NCBI GenBank assembly: GCA_023957385.1
Contig: JAMLGZ010000001.1
Coordinates: 1,598,923 to 1,662,922, forward strand
Length of the DNA: 64,000 nucleotides
Reading direction: 5' to 3'
Source: Brumimicrobium sp.
GTDB taxonomy: Bacteria; Bacteroidota; Bacteroidia; Flavobacteriales_D; Crocinitomicaceae
Below are positions 52,465-62,335 of the stretch, in pieces (within the stretch, counting starts at the first letter, position 1; every line of letters begins with the position of its first letter). The position numbers and the translations under genes were made by a program. The notes under the pieces are model-generated. The model searched no databases. It saw nothing but the letters and a program-made list of their open reading frames with translations, and had not been told where the DNA came from.

Positions 52465-53248
52465 ATATTGGGTAATTATATTGCTTTTTGGGATTGGAAT
52501 CCACTCCGTATCTTTTGCTCAAAAGAAGCAAAAGAAAAATGCAAATACACCTAAATTAACCGAAAATTTCTTTGGCTTTCAGTTTAAACCAATAATTCCC
52601 TTTAGATACGTGGGAGATCAAACACTTCAACTAAATAAAGATCAATTTGAATCAACTATAAAACCTACTTTTGGTTATTATTATGGAGGAGTGGTTCGTG
52701 TAGGGTTAACTAAATTATTGGCGTTAGAGACTGGAATTAGCTATGTACGAAGAAATTATAATGTAGAATACCGTGTACCTGATTCAAGTTTGGTAGCAAA
52801 AGAAAAAATAGGTTTTGTAAGCTTTGAAGTACCACTCGATTTATTGGTCTATATTAGACTTGGCCAACAATTTTATATGAATGTAAGCGGTGGGATGTCG
52901 GGCAATTTTAATCCATCCAATATTCGTTCTCCTAAGCCAATTAACCCTTCTGATAAACATCTATTTATATTTGAAGGAAGAAGATTGCACTTCTTTGATT
53001 TTAATGTGAATGCTAATATCGGATTTGAATATAGAACAGAAAAAGCGGGGATTTTTTACTTGGGTATTTCTACACGAATCCCCTTATCTTATAAACTTTA
53101 TGTAGCTACTGAATACAGATATGACACACAGAAAGTGGTTGCATTTAATCGCATTCGTGGTTCCGTATTTGGGTTTGATGTCAAGTATTTCTTCCCTAAC
53201 TTGCGAAAAAAGGAATCACCTTTTATGCGAGGACCTATCGAGAATTAA
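52457..53248 (+). CDS. Outer-membrane beta-barrel protein (PorT-like)
   Basis: A 263-residue exported protein with signal peptide (SVSFAQKK), a short Lys-rich linker and amphipathic strands throughout (FGYYYGGVVRVGLTKLLALETGISY, shortened; FYLGISTRIPLSY). The layout fits the PorT/OmpA-barrel group of Bacteroidota. Whether it is the type IX secretion protein PorT itself cannot be settled from sequence alone, but a PNGase with a type IX signal is present in the window. Last gene of the nitroreductase operon; overlaps convergent mtaB by 4 nt. Confidence 0.75.
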   Translation: MNKYWVIILLFGIGIHSVSFAQKKQKKNANTPKLTENFFGFQFKPIIPFRYVGDQTLQLNKDQFESTIKPTFGYYYGGVVRVGLTKLLALETGISYVRRNYNVEYRVPDSSLVAKEKIGFVSFEVPLDLLVYIRLGQQFYMNVSGGMSGNFNPSNIRSPKPINPSDKHLFIFEGRRLHFFDFNVNANIGFEYRTEKAGIFYLGISTRIPLSYKLYVATEYRYDTQKVVAFNRIRGSVFGFDVKYFFPNLRKKESPFMRGPIEN

Positions 53249-54582
53249 TTCAGTAATTTACTCAACAAAGAGAAAGCGTCTTCCATGACTTCAACGGAAA
53301 CCACTCCGTCTTCATCAATTTTTAAATATTTTACAGTTTGTAATTGATTTTCCTGTGAAATATCATAAGGTCTTTTTACTCGGATATAATTTTCTGTAAA
53401 ACCATGTAAAAAGCCGTTGTGATTTTCTGCTTCCCATAAAACGGTACCTGTTTTACCGATTTGGGATTCATAAAATGCACGTCTTTTCTTATCGGATAGA
53501 ATATGTAAACGTTTGCTTCTTTCTTTTCTTACGTCCATAGGAACAACTCCTTCCATTTTGTTTGCAGTTGTTTGAGCACGTTCAGAATAAGTAAATACAT
53601 GCAAATAGGAAATATCTAAATCGCGAAGATAATTGTATGTTTCCATAAAATGTTCTTCCGTTTCTCCCGGGAATCCTACGATTACATCAACTCCAATGCA
53701 TGCATTAGGTGAAACGCGTTTAATTTCTTCAACTCGGTTTGTAAAAGTTGCACGTAAATACCTTCTTCGCATCTTCTTTAGTAATTCATCCGAACCTGAT
53801 TGTAGAGGAATATGAAAATGTGGCGCGAAATGACTAGATTCTACTAAGCAAAAATCAATAATTTCATTCGTTAGTAAGTTAGGTTCAATTGAAGAAATAC
53901 GATAGCGTTCAATTCCTTCAACTTTATCCAATTCTTTGATTAAGCCATAGAAATTCTCATCTCCACCTTGTCCAAAATCACCGATATTCACACCCGTTAA
54001 AACGACTTCTTTTACATTGGTAGAAGCAATTCGCTTAGCTTCAATGATAGTCTCTGCAATAGAAGCATTCCTACTCTTTCCACGTGCTAATGGAATAGTA
54101 CAAAAGGTACAAAAATAATCACATCCATCCTGAATTTTCAAAAAGGAACGTGTTCTATCTCCATACGAAAAGGAAGGAATGAATTCTTTAACAGCTTTGA
54201 TTTTTCCATATTCTACTGTCTTCTCTGTTCCATTCTGTGCTTGCTCAAAATGCTTTACTACATCAAATTTTTCATTTGCACCCAATACCATGTTTACCCC
54301 AAACATTTTGGCTATTTCTTCTGGCTTCAATTGGGCGTAGCAACCTATCATGATTAAAAAACTTTCAGGATTGATTTGCTTTGCTTTCCTAGCTATCTGG
54401 CGACATTTTTTATCTGCATTATCTGTTACAGAACAAGTGTTAATGACATAAATATCGGGAGAATCATTGAAGTCAACTTTGGCATATCCAGCATCTTCAA
54501 AACTGCGCGCAATTGTACTTGTTTCCGCAAAATTTAGTTTACATCCTAAGGTATAAAAAGCTACTCTTTTATATTGAATCAT
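53245..54582 (-). CDS. mtaB: tRNA (t6A37) methylthiotransferase
   Basis: A 445-residue radical-SAM methylthiotransferase converting t6A37 to ms2t6A37. N-terminal UPF0004 cysteines Cys14 (LGCKLN), Cys50 (INTCSV) and Cys81 (GCYAQ) bind one cluster; Cys154, Cys158 and Cys161 in CDYFCTFC bind the SAM cluster. A C-terminal TRAM-like domain follows. It is the MtaB (YqeV) type by the LGCKLN and by DNADKKCRQ. A TAATTTTG box at 54615-54608 gives a 25-nt leader. It acts on the product of tsaD at 19 kb. Confidence 0.95.
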   Translation of the reverse strand: MIQYKRVAFYTLGCKLNFAETSTIARSFEDAGYAKVDFNDSPDIYVINTCSVTDNADKKCRQIARKAKQINPESFLIMIGCYAQLKPEEIAKMFGVNMVLGANEKFDVVKHFEQAQNGTEKTVEYGKIKAVKEFIPSFSYGDRTRSFLKIQDGCDYFCTFCTIPLARGKSRNASIAETIIEAKRIASTNVKEVVLTGVNIGDFGQGGDENFYGLIKELDKVEGIERYRISSIEPNLLTNEIIDFCLVESSHFAPHFHIPLQSGSDELLKKMRRRYLRATFTNRVEEIKRVSPNACIGVDVIVGFPGETEEHFMETYNYLRDLDISYLHVFTYSERAQTTANKMEGVVPMDVRKERSKRLHILSDKKRRAFYESQIGKTGTVLWEAENHNGFLHGFTENYIRVKRPYDISQENQLQTVKYLKIDEDGVVSVEVMEDAFSLLSKLLN

Positions 54583-54672
54583 GATGATGTTTCGTCTTTT
54601 GAAAGTGCAAAATTAAGGAAAAGTATTATATGCTCATAATAAATCCTAGATCTCTTATCAATTCACAAAATA

Positions 54673-54717
54673 AAAAACGCCTTATAATCTCTTGAAATTG
54701 CGACTATAAGGCGTTTT
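54673..54717 (-). terminator. Terminator after the doxX gene
   Basis: A 13-bp stem (ACGCCTTATA core, complement at 54705-54717) with a loop of about 18 nt and a T run on the minus strand. It separates doxX from mtaB. Confidence 0.75.
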
Positions 54718-54763
54718 AATATCTGTAATGGGCTTTGTTAAAAAAGCGACATATTCTAATTTC

Positions 54764-55186
54764 TTATTTTTCTTTAGCAAAGAGTTTGCTGTCTAAAGAG
54801 AATTTACCAGGGCCAGAAATAAGAAGTGTTGCAAATCCTAATAAAAAGAAGAGTTGCAATTCAAGACCTAATATTTTATCTCCCATAGTTGTATGGAAAT
54901 AAATGATTACCATAAAGTTAATAATCAACATGATAGCTGCGGGACGAGTAAATAATCCTATCAAAATAAGTAACCCAGCAATTCCTTCAGCAAATGCAGC
55001 TAGGTAATAAGATAATGAAGCACCAATTCCGATTGGATCCATGAATTGAATCTCTTGTCCACTAAATATTACTGATAACTTACCCCATCCATGATTATAT
55101 ACTAAGAAAAAACCTAGCATAAATCTCAATAGTAAAATTCCGGCATCTTTGCCATTGTTCCATTCTTTTGTTAATAAATTCATCAT
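54764..55186 (-). CDS. DoxX family membrane protein
   Basis: A 140-residue four-helix inner-membrane protein. LLRFMLGFFLVYNHGWGKL opens the DoxX domain; FAEGIAGLLILIGLFTRPAA is the second signature. DoxX-like proteins are linked to thiol or quinone redox chemistry, but the role here is unknown. Monocistronic with a strong terminator. Confidence 0.9.
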   Translation of the reverse strand: MMNLLTKEWNNGKDAGILLLRFMLGFFLVYNHGWGKLSVIFSGQEIQFMDPIGIGASLSYYLAAFAEGIAGLLILIGLFTRPAAIMLIINFMVIIYFHTTMGDKILGLELQLFFLLGFATLLISGPGKFSLDSKLFAKEK

Positions 55187-55260
55187 ACAGTTTATTTTTA
55201 AATTAAACAGTCAAAACAATGAAGATAGCAAAATGTTTACGAAAAGAATGAATATTTTTT

Positions 55261-55755
55261 TTATTTCACCTTTTCTTTGGAAAGATTCCATGTTTCGTAG
55301 AAGTATAATTGTCCAGTTGGTCTATTATAAAAATGGCGTAAAGTCAATTTTTTTGTAGTTGCTTTTACGATGGTTATAACACCCTTTGTTTGTGTATTAT
55401 ATTGATAATAATAGCTAAAACCAAGACTCTTCCCTCCGGGTGTGGCCCACCAAGAAGTAGCGCCATCAATGATAGGGATAATACATGAGTTAATTCCCCA
55501 AGTACTATAATTATTGGTATAGCTTAAAGAGAAGCTATTATCAATCTTTTCATCATCGTTTAAGTAAAAATGAAGATATCCTAGATCTTTGCTGGATTTG
55601 TAGATAGAGTCTTTTGATGAAATATCGTAATATTGTACTTCAACAGTTTCAATCTTCCAAGTTCCTGCAATCTTTGCTTTTTCCTTTCTGGCAAATTCTT
55701 TTTTGCAACCAATAAAAAGAACTGTAATCAATAATAGGGTTAAAATACGTTTCAT
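55261..55755 (-). CDS. Lipocalin-like lipoprotein, last gene of a three-gene envelope operon
   Basis: A 164-residue lipoprotein with lipobox LFIGC (Cys17). The mature part starts with a Lys-rich stretch, then IAGTWKIETVEVQYYD, a motif typical of lipocalin-like domains, and ends with a Tyr-rich strand region. Ligand unknown. It follows the barrel gene by 1 nt. Confidence 0.78.
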   Translation of the reverse strand: MKRILTLLLITVLFIGCKKEFARKEKAKIAGTWKIETVEVQYYDISSKDSIYKSSKDLGYLHFYLNDDEKIDNSFSLSYTNNYSTWGINSCIIPIIDGATSWWATPGGKSLGFSYYYQYNTQTKGVITIVKATTKKLTLRHFYNRPTGQLYFYETWNLSKEKVK

Positions 55756-55756
55756 A

Positions 55757-56527
55757 TTACTCTGATCTAAATATGTAAAATGTAAGTCCTAAACCAAATG
55801 TAAATTGGTTATATGTTTCTTTTAAATCCATTCCTTCATAAATATATCCTGTGGTGTTGGCATCTGCAGGAAATGAAGATAAGTTGTTCATCGAATCTGT
55901 GGGATATTTTTGGTACCCTCTTTTTCCTTTTACCAGATTAGAGAAGGAGGGATAAGCACGTGCATCAAAATACATTCCAATAATATCGTTAAAGGTAATT
56001 GATAATTTAAGCCCAAAAACACCTGCAAATCTGTACGTTGAATATATGCCACTGTATTTAGAGTCTGAGCCATAACTCTTTTCTCCATTGGCATATTGCA
56101 GATAGGAATTAATACGCTGGTTATTGATAGACATTCCTGCATAAAAGGCAACATAGAATTTTTCTTTACCTGCTTTTCCTCCAATAATGAGATTTGTATT
56201 ATAGGTAGAAAAGTTAAAATAGCGAGAATTATCAACATTATCAGCATAACTCAACATACTCTTTGCATAGCTAAATCCAAAATTTGTGTATAAAAACCAA
56301 ACGTTCAAACCTGCGCTAACTTCTCCACCAAAACCAATGGGATTATACTTTAATGGTTTGCTTGGGCTGTTTTGTGTATTATATGAATCTGCAAAATTCT
56401 TAAACTCTTTAAAAGGCATAACAGAAACTAACCCACCAGCGTCAATGTAAGCCTCAATTATTCGTTGGGACTTTGCTACTGGAATCAATCCTAAAAATAC
56501 GACTATGAGTATGATGTGTATTCTCAT
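55757..56527 (-). CDS. Outer-membrane beta-barrel protein, unknown function
   Basis: A 256-residue protein with signal peptide (PVAKSQRI) and alternating strands rich in Tyr and Phe (FYVAFYAGMSI, YNQFTFGLGLTFYIFR at the C terminus, ending in the aromatic-rich final strand of barrels). Middle gene of the operon; overlaps the upstream gene by 4 nt. Confidence 0.75.
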   Translation of the reverse strand: MRIHIILIVVFLGLIPVAKSQRIIEAYIDAGGLVSVMPFKEFKNFADSYNTQNSPSKPLKYNPIGFGGEVSAGLNVWFLYTNFGFSYAKSMLSYADNVDNSRYFNFSTYNTNLIIGGKAGKEKFYVAFYAGMSINNQRINSYLQYANGEKSYGSDSKYSGIYSTYRFAGVFGLKLSITFNDIIGMYFDARAYPSFSNLVKGKRGYQKYPTDSMNNLSSFPADANTTGYIYEGMDLKETYNQFTFGLGLTFYIFRSE

Positions 56528-57324
56528 AAGTAGATAGATAAATTAAATGAATTATTTAAGGAACTTAGACGAAACATGTGATTAGCCTTTGAAAAGTCAT
56601 CATCAACTTCATAATATCTGTCATAGAATTTTGCAGGCATGAGATAAGAGGATTTAATATCTAAAGCTACATGTCTAGTTTCCAGCAGTCGAATAGTTAA
56701 ACCAAACCCAAATGAGAAATTCCATGATTTAGATTTTGATCCTCTTCCTAAAAATGCATGTTTATTTCCCATAGTAACATTCTTAATGTCATACGTTGTA
56801 CTTTTATAACTGTATTTTAATTTATATACCGTTGTACCCATTTCATAGCCAATTAAAATATGGTTTAGAAAGTTGCTGTTGGATCTGAATATGGTAGCCA
56901 ATGATGCATTAACATCTACATATATTCCGCCGTGTTTTGATTTTATCTCTAACTCTTCATCCCCACGTTGTCCTTTTGCTGAATTTGTGGCTCCTTGAAA
57001 ATATAGATTGACAGTAAACATACGGCTACCCATGCCTCCTACACGCATTGCCCAACCTAATTTAATTCCCGTGTTTATACGATCCCATTTCATCGCTTTA
57101 GTAAGTGTTCCGGGAACAATAGTATTAGGTTTAACAATCAATAATTTATGATTATCACTGGGTAAAACACTCCAGCCGTGATTAAATTTAGATGTTAAAT
57201 TTTCTATATATGCCTCACTGTATGTGTAAAGTCCTACATTATATCCTGCAATAAATCCATGATTTTGAGCATGGGAAATTATATTTCCAAGTAAAATGAA
57301 TAAAGCTATGAAAGATAATCTCAT
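56524..57324 (-). CDS. Outer-membrane beta-barrel protein, first gene of the operon
   Basis: A 266-residue protein with signal peptide (IISHAQNH) and barrel-like strands (NFSFGFGLTIRLLE, ALDIKSSYLMPAKFYD). It is similar in layout to the next gene and may be a distant paralogue. The gene is preceded by TTG-N17-TATTTTTG (57373-57346, minus strand). Confidence 0.75.
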   Translation of the reverse strand: MRLSFIALFILLGNIISHAQNHGFIAGYNVGLYTYSEAYIENLTSKFNHGWSVLPSDNHKLLIVKPNTIVPGTLTKAMKWDRINTGIKLGWAMRVGGMGSRMFTVNLYFQGATNSAKGQRGDEELEIKSKHGGIYVDVNASLATIFRSNSNFLNHILIGYEMGTTVYKLKYSYKSTTYDIKNVTMGNKHAFLGRGSKSKSWNFSFGFGLTIRLLETRHVALDIKSSYLMPAKFYDRYYEVDDDFSKANHMFRLSSLNNSFNLSIYL

Positions 57325-57345
57325 GTATAAATCAGTTAGTTAATA

Positions 57346-57373
57346 CAAAAATAATTTTATATTTTAAAATCAA
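57346..57373 (-). promoter_or_regulatory. Promoter of the three-gene envelope operon
   Basis: On the minus strand TTG (57373-57371), 17 nt, then TATTTTTG (57353-57346); the predicted leader is about 17-20 nt to ATG 57324. Confidence 0.5.
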
Positions 57374-57477
57374 TATATGGCGCGACTATTTTTTGAGTAT
57401 AGATATGGTTCATTTGTCTCTTGAAACACTGTGTTTGTCTAAATTAATGCAGAATTAACATTCTTTTTAGAATTTTG

Positions 57478-57509
57478 GTTCTGAAATTTCAGAACTAAGT
57501 GTAAATTTG
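57478..57509 (+). promoter_or_regulatory. 18-bp palindromic operator and -7 box before the efflux regulator gene
   Basis: A perfect palindrome GTTCTGAAATTTCAGAAC at 57478-57495, followed 6 bp later by TAAATTTG (57502-57509, TAnnTTTG). TTTTG directly precedes the palindrome. The palindrome thus fills the spacer between possible -33 and -7 elements, the classic place for a repressor site, and the GTG of the GbsR/MarR gene follows 20 nt after the box. Confidence 0.65.
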
Positions 57510-57529
57510 TATCTGTTTAAGAAAAATCG

Positions 57530-58021
57530 GTGGATAAGAAACTAAAGAAAAGACAAGCAGAATTAATTGACTACTTAGGAGTTTTCTTTGTAGAGGATGA
57601 ACATCTTACGCCAATTGAAGGGCGTATCTTGGCTTTGATTATTCTATTTGGAAAACAAGGGGTGACCTTTGAAGATATAATCACTGAATTATCTATAGGA
57701 AAGAGCACGGCTTCTTCTTATTTAGAAGACCTGCAAAAAAGAAAAAGAATTGAATTTTATATGAAAGAAGGCGATAGAAAACGCTATTTTATAGTTAAGA
57801 GAGATTCTTTAAATACATCCTTTGCTAAACTCGAGGAACAATGGACTACCCGAAGAATAAATTTTGAAAGAGTATTAAACTTTCAGAAGGATTGTATGTT
57901 ACAAGGAGTGGTGAGTAAAGATAACTTTGATGTCGATTTCTTAATACAGTTTATAAAATATGCTGGAGAAGTTATTCAATCTATCCGGCACTTGAGAAAT
58001 GAAATGACCAAATTTAATTAG
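57530..58021 (+). CDS. GbsR/MarR-family transcriptional regulator of the RND pump
   Basis: A 163-residue winged-helix regulator starting with GTG (no ATG exists near the N terminus). The DNA-binding part (about 25-85) contains LTPIEGRILALIILF and the helix-turn-helix FEDIITELSIGKSTASSYLEDLQ (shortened here as SIGKSTASSYLEDL), followed by the wing (KEGDRKRYF). The remaining helices are for dimerisation. It lies 9 nt before the efflux operon and right after a palindromic site, so autorepression relieved by pump substrates is likely. Confidence 0.87.
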   Translation: MDKKLKKRQAELIDYLGVFFVEDEHLTPIEGRILALIILFGKQGVTFEDIITELSIGKSTASSYLEDLQKRKRIEFYMKEGDRKRYFIVKRDSLNTSFAKLEEQWTTRRINFERVLNFQKDCMLQGVVSKDNFDVDFLIQFIKYAGEVIQSIRHLRNEMTKFN

Positions 58022-58030
58022 ATAATAAAT

Positions 58031-59158
58031 ATGAAAAGAAACTTTTTTAGTATAGTAATATTAGGAATTATATTGAGTTCTTGTGGAGGTAAGAATGACC
58101 AAAGTCAGGCGCAGAGACAACAGATGGTAGGAGTGATTAATATTCCTTCAGGAGATTTTATTACTTCAAAATCTTACCCTACGAGTATGGAAGGAATTAC
58201 AAATAGTGAAGCAAGACCTAAAGTTTCGGGATATATCACAGATGTATTAGTAGATGAGGGACAACGAGTGCATAAGGGTCAATTGTTATTTCGATTGGAG
58301 ACAACCTCGCTCAACGAAGAGGCTTCTGCAGCACAAGCCAATATCAATGCAGCACAAGTGCAAGTGGATCAATTGACCCCTTTAGTTGAAAAAGGGATTG
58401 TAAGTGCTTCACAATTAGAAACAGCTAAAGCTAAATTAGCACAAGCTAAGGCTGCATATAGTGCTATACAGGCAAATATTGGATATGCAAACGTGGTAAG
58501 TCCAGTTGATGGATATGTTGGACAAGTTAGAATCCGTAAAGGAAATTTGGTGAGTCCTGCTGATCGTAATCCACTAACTACAGTTTCTGATATCAGTAAA
58601 ATATATGCGTATTTCACTATGAATGAACGAGATTATTTAGATTTTCTAAAGAATTCAGAAGGAAAAACAAAAGAGGAAAAAATTAAGAATCTCCCTGAAA
58701 TTACGCTGCTTATGGCTAATGGAGATGAATATCCATATAAAGGAAAAGTGCAAACTATCAATTCTCAAGTTGATAAAGCTACAGGAACTATTTCTTTTAG
58801 AGCTTCATTTGATAATCCAGATCAGATTTTAACGAATGGAAGTACAGGAACTATAAAAATTCCAACTCAATATACGAATGTATTGTATGTACCTCGTAAA
58901 TCAACCTTTGAATTACAAGGTATTACTTATGTAATGGTTACTGTGAAAGCAGGTGATAAAACAACGGTAGAGACTCGTGCGGTAGATATAATTGACCAAA
59001 CAGCTGATTTTTATTTGATTAATGCTGTGAATGTTCAGAAAGGAGAAGAAATAGTTGGGGAAGGAGTAACTACTTTACGTGATGGAATGGAGGTGGTATC
59101 CAGACCTGTACCATTTGATAGTATAGCCAAACCTTTACCAGTACTTTTTCAAAAATAA
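58031..59158 (+). CDS. RND efflux periplasmic adaptor lipoprotein (MFP family)
   Basis: A 375-residue AcrA-like adaptor. Lipobox LSSC (Cys18) anchors it to a membrane. Barrel-sandwich and lipoyl-like halves (VSGYITDVLVDEGQRVHKGQLLFRLE, quoted in part; NVVSPVDGYVGQVRIRKG) flank a coiled coil (about 95-145, rich in AQA and QLETAKAKLAQAKA). It bridges the pump and the outer-membrane channel encoded downstream. Confidence 0.93.
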   Translation: MKRNFFSIVILGIILSSCGGKNDQSQAQRQQMVGVINIPSGDFITSKSYPTSMEGITNSEARPKVSGYITDVLVDEGQRVHKGQLLFRLETTSLNEEASAAQANINAAQVQVDQLTPLVEKGIVSASQLETAKAKLAQAKAAYSAIQANIGYANVVSPVDGYVGQVRIRKGNLVSPADRNPLTTVSDISKIYAYFTMNERDYLDFLKNSEGKTKEEKIKNLPEITLLMANGDEYPYKGKVQTINSQVDKATGTISFRASFDNPDQILTNGSTGTIKIPTQYTNVLYVPRKSTFELQGITYVMVTVKAGDKTTVETRAVDIIDQTADFYLINAVNVQKGEEIVGEGVTTLRDGMEVVSRPVPFDSIAKPLPVLFQK

Positions 59159-59180
59159 TTAGTGATAATATTCAAAAATT

Positions 59181-62100
59181 ATGTTCAATAAATTTATAGA
59201 CAGACCGGTTTTATCCACTGTAATCTCCATTATAATTGTCATTCTTGGAGTATTGGGTTTATATACTTTACCTATTACCCAATATCCTGATATTGCCCCG
59301 CCTACTGTGCAAGTGCGAGCAACTTATCCAGGAGCCAATGCAGAAACAGTATTGAAAAGTGTAATCGTACCCATTGAAGAGAAACTAAATGGGGTAGAAG
59401 GAATGGACTATATTAGTTCTACTGCTTCTAATAGTGGTATGGCAATGATTACTGTTTATTTTAAACAAAATTACGACCCGGATATTGCTACGGTAAACGT
59501 ACAAAATAGAGTAGCCATGGCAAATCCATTGTTGCCTCAGGAGGTAAGACAAACTGGAGTGGTTACCCAAAAGCAACAAACGAGTTCTTTAATGTATTTA
59601 AGTTTCTATAGTGAAAATACAGAACACGATGAAGATTTCATTTCCAATTACTTGAATATTAACGTGGTTCCTGTTCTTCAGCGTGTTCCTGGGGTTGGAG
59701 ATGTTCGTGTATATAGTTCTAAAACTTATGCAATGCGTATTTGGGTGGATCCAGATAAGATGGCTATGTATGAATTGGAACCTGCAGATATTGCTAACGC
59801 AATTAATACGCAATCACAAGAAGCAGCAGCAGGTAATTTAGGTGAAAATGCCGGACAGGCGTTCTCTTACACTATTCGTTATTCTGGTCGTTTGAGTCAG
59901 GTAGATGAATACAAAAATATTGTGTTAAAAGCGTTGGGTGATGGAAATTATTTGCGTTTAAAAGATGTGGCAGATATTAATTTAGGAGTTGAGAATTATG
60001 GGGTAACTACCAAAACAGCTGGACACCCAAGTGTTTCTGTTGCCATTTTCCAAACAGCTGGCTCGAATGCAAGAGAGATTATCCAGCAAGTGCACAAGCA
60101 TTTTGCCGAATTTGAAGAAACGATGCCACGTGGTATGAAAATCAATATTGACTTTGATACAAACGAGTTCTTAGACGCTTCTATCAGCAAGGTGGTGCAT
60201 ACCTTAATTGAGGCGTTCTTATTGGTGTTCTTAGTTGTATTTATCTTCTTACAAGATTTTCGTTCTACATTGATTCCTGCTATATCAGTTCCGGTTTCTA
60301 TTATTGGTACTTTCTTCTTTTTAAACCTTTTTGGGTATTCAGTAAACTTGCTGACATTGTTTGCATTGGTATTAGCAATTGGTATTGTGGTGGATGATGC
60401 CATAGTGGTAGTAGAAGCGGTTCATGCGAAATTGGATGGAGGGGAAAAGAATCCTCGTAAAGCATCACATGATGCAATGAATGAAATCTCGGGAGCTATT
60501 ATCTCAATTACTCTTGTTATGGCGGCTGTGTTTATTCCGGTTACTTTTATCAGTGGACCAGCAGGAGTGTTCTATAAACAGTTTGGGATTACCTTAATGA
60601 CAGCAATTTTAATATCAGCAATAAATGCCTTGACCTTAAGTCCGGCTCTATGCGCCCTTCTTTTAAAACCACATACTGAAAAAGGGAAAAAGGTGGATAT
60701 ACTCAAAGGGTTTAAAAATACCTTCAACGCTGGATTTAATGCCACTTTAAATAAGTATGCTAAATCACTTACTTTCTTCTATCGTCATAAGTGGATGACT
60801 CCGTTAGTGATTATTTTGGCTGGAGTTGGAATTTGGTGGACTTCCTCAACCGTTCGATCTGGATTTGTACCGAGTGAAGACCGAGCAATTATTATGATGA
60901 ACGTTGCATTGCCAGAAGGTTCTTCCATAGATGCTACAGCAGAGATTAATAGACAGTTGTATAATAAGATTCATAAATTACCTGGAGTTGAGACTGTTTC
61001 TACTACTGCTGGATATAGCTTAATTGATGGACAAGGACCAAATTTTGGTTTGGGCTTTATAAAAATGAAAAAATGGGATGAACGTGAAGCGGATTCTCTT
61101 TCAGTAGATAATACAGTTAAGAAATTGTTTGGTGTTGCTGCTACTATTCCAGGAGCAAAAGTATTATTCTTTGGTCCACCAAGTATTCCAGGATTTAGCG
61201 CCTCTGGTGGTTTTGAAGTGAATTTATTGGATAAGTATGGAGGTAGTTTTGATGAGTTAAGCGAACAAACTAAATTATTCTTGATGAAATTGAATCAACG
61301 CCCCGAAATTCAGTATGCATCATCTTCTTTTACTACAAATTATCCACAATATCAGATGAATATCAATGTTCCTTTAGCTATGGAAGTAGGAGTGAATATC
61401 AATTCTATTTTTAAAACAATGCAAGGATATTTAGGGGGGATTTATACGGCAGATTTCTCTCGATTTGGAAAACAATTTAAGGTATATATTCAAGCACCAC
61501 CTGAAAAACGTATTGAAACTAGCGATTTGAATAGAATGTACGTGCGTACCAAAAGTGGTGAAATGGCTCCTGTTTCTCAGTTTGTAACGCTAAAAAGAGT
61601 ATATGGACCGCAATCTGTAACTAGGTTTAATTTGTATAACTCAACTAAGGTGACAGGTGCTCCAAATGTTGGGTATAGTTCAGGAGATGCTATCCAAGCA
61701 ATTAAGGAGGTAGTTAGCGAAATGCCAGCCAATTATGGTATTGACTATTCTGGATTAACGAGAGAAGAGGTTAATGCTTCAGGTCAAACATGGATTATCT
61801 TTATGTTAGTTGTTGTTTTTGTTTACTTCTTGTTATCAGCACAATATGAAAGTTATCTATTGCCTTTATCTATATTGCTTTCTGTTCCTCTTGGTATTTT
61901 TGGAGCCTATTTTACAACGATGATGTTTGGTTTGGAAAATAATATTTATTTCCAGATTGCTTTGATTATGTTGATTGGGTTACTAGCCAAGAATGCTATC
62001 TTGATTGTAGAATTTGCCATTCAGAGAAGACGTCATGGAGAGAGTATTGTAGATTCAGCCATAGATGGAGCAAAAGCGCGTTTACGACCTATTTTAATGA

Positions 62101-62312
62101 CTTCTTTTGCTTTTATTTTAGGTTTGATGCCATTGGTATTTGCAAATGGGGTAGGAGCGATTGGTAACAGATCTATCGGAACAGGTGCGGTTGGTGGTCT
62201 GTTGATAGGTACTATAACTGCCATATTTGTTATTCCTACTTTATATATATTCTTCCAGTGGTTACAAGAGAAGGTATCTCCTCCAAAATTTGATGTAACA
62301 TCCAATAATTAA
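59181..62312 (+). CDS. RND multidrug efflux transporter, HAE1/AcrB type
   Basis: A 1043-residue proton-driven pump with the full HAE1 layout: twelve helices and two large periplasmic loops. The proton relay is visible as VVDDAIVVVEA in helix 4 (Asp pair) and LLAKNAILIVEFA in helix 10 (Lys). The N terminus FNKFIDRPVLSTVISI is as in AcrB homologues. Length is normal. Drug range cannot be predicted. Confidence 0.96.
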   Translation: MFNKFIDRPVLSTVISIIIVILGVLGLYTLPITQYPDIAPPTVQVRATYPGANAETVLKSVIVPIEEKLNGVEGMDYISSTASNSGMAMITVYFKQNYDPDIATVNVQNRVAMANPLLPQEVRQTGVVTQKQQTSSLMYLSFYSENTEHDEDFISNYLNINVVPVLQRVPGVGDVRVYSSKTYAMRIWVDPDKMAMYELEPADIANAINTQSQEAAAGNLGENAGQAFSYTIRYSGRLSQVDEYKNIVLKALGDGNYLRLKDVADINLGVENYGVTTKTAGHPSVSVAIFQTAGSNAREIIQQVHKHFAEFEETMPRGMKINIDFDTNEFLDASISKVVHTLIEAFLLVFLVVFIFLQDFRSTLIPAISVPVSIIGTFFFLNLFGYSVNLLTLFALVLAIGIVVDDAIVVVEAVHAKLDGGEKNPRKASHDAMNEISGAIISITLVMAAVFIPVTFISGPAGVFYKQFGITLMTAILISAINALTLSPALCALLLKPHTEKGKKVDILKGFKNTFNAGFNATLNKYAKSLTFFYRHKWMTPLVIILAGVGIWWTSSTVRSGFVPSEDRAIIMMNVALPEGSSIDATAEINRQLYNKIHKLPGVETVSTTAGYSLIDGQGPNFGLGFIKMKKWDEREADSLSVDNTVKKLFGVAATIPGAKVLFFGPPSIPGFSASGGFEVNLLDKYGGSFDELSEQTKLFLMKLNQRPEIQYASSSFTTNYPQYQMNINVPLAMEVGVNINSIFKTMQGYLGGIYTADFSRFGKQFKVYIQAPPEKRIETSDLNRMYVRTKSGEMAPVSQFVTLKRVYGPQSVTRFNLYNSTKVTGAPNVGYSSGDAIQAIKEVVSEMPANYGIDYSGLTREEVNASGQTWIIFMLVVVFVYFLLSAQYESYLLPLSILLSVPLGIFGAYFTTMMFGLENNIYFQIALIMLIGLLAKNAILIVEFAIQRRRHGESIVDSAIDGAKARLRPILMTSFAFILGLMPLVFANGVGAIGNRSIGTGAVGGLLIGTITAIFVIPTLYIFFQWLQEKVSPPKFDVTSNN

Positions 62313-62335
62313 ATGATTGATTTGAATTAAGCATA

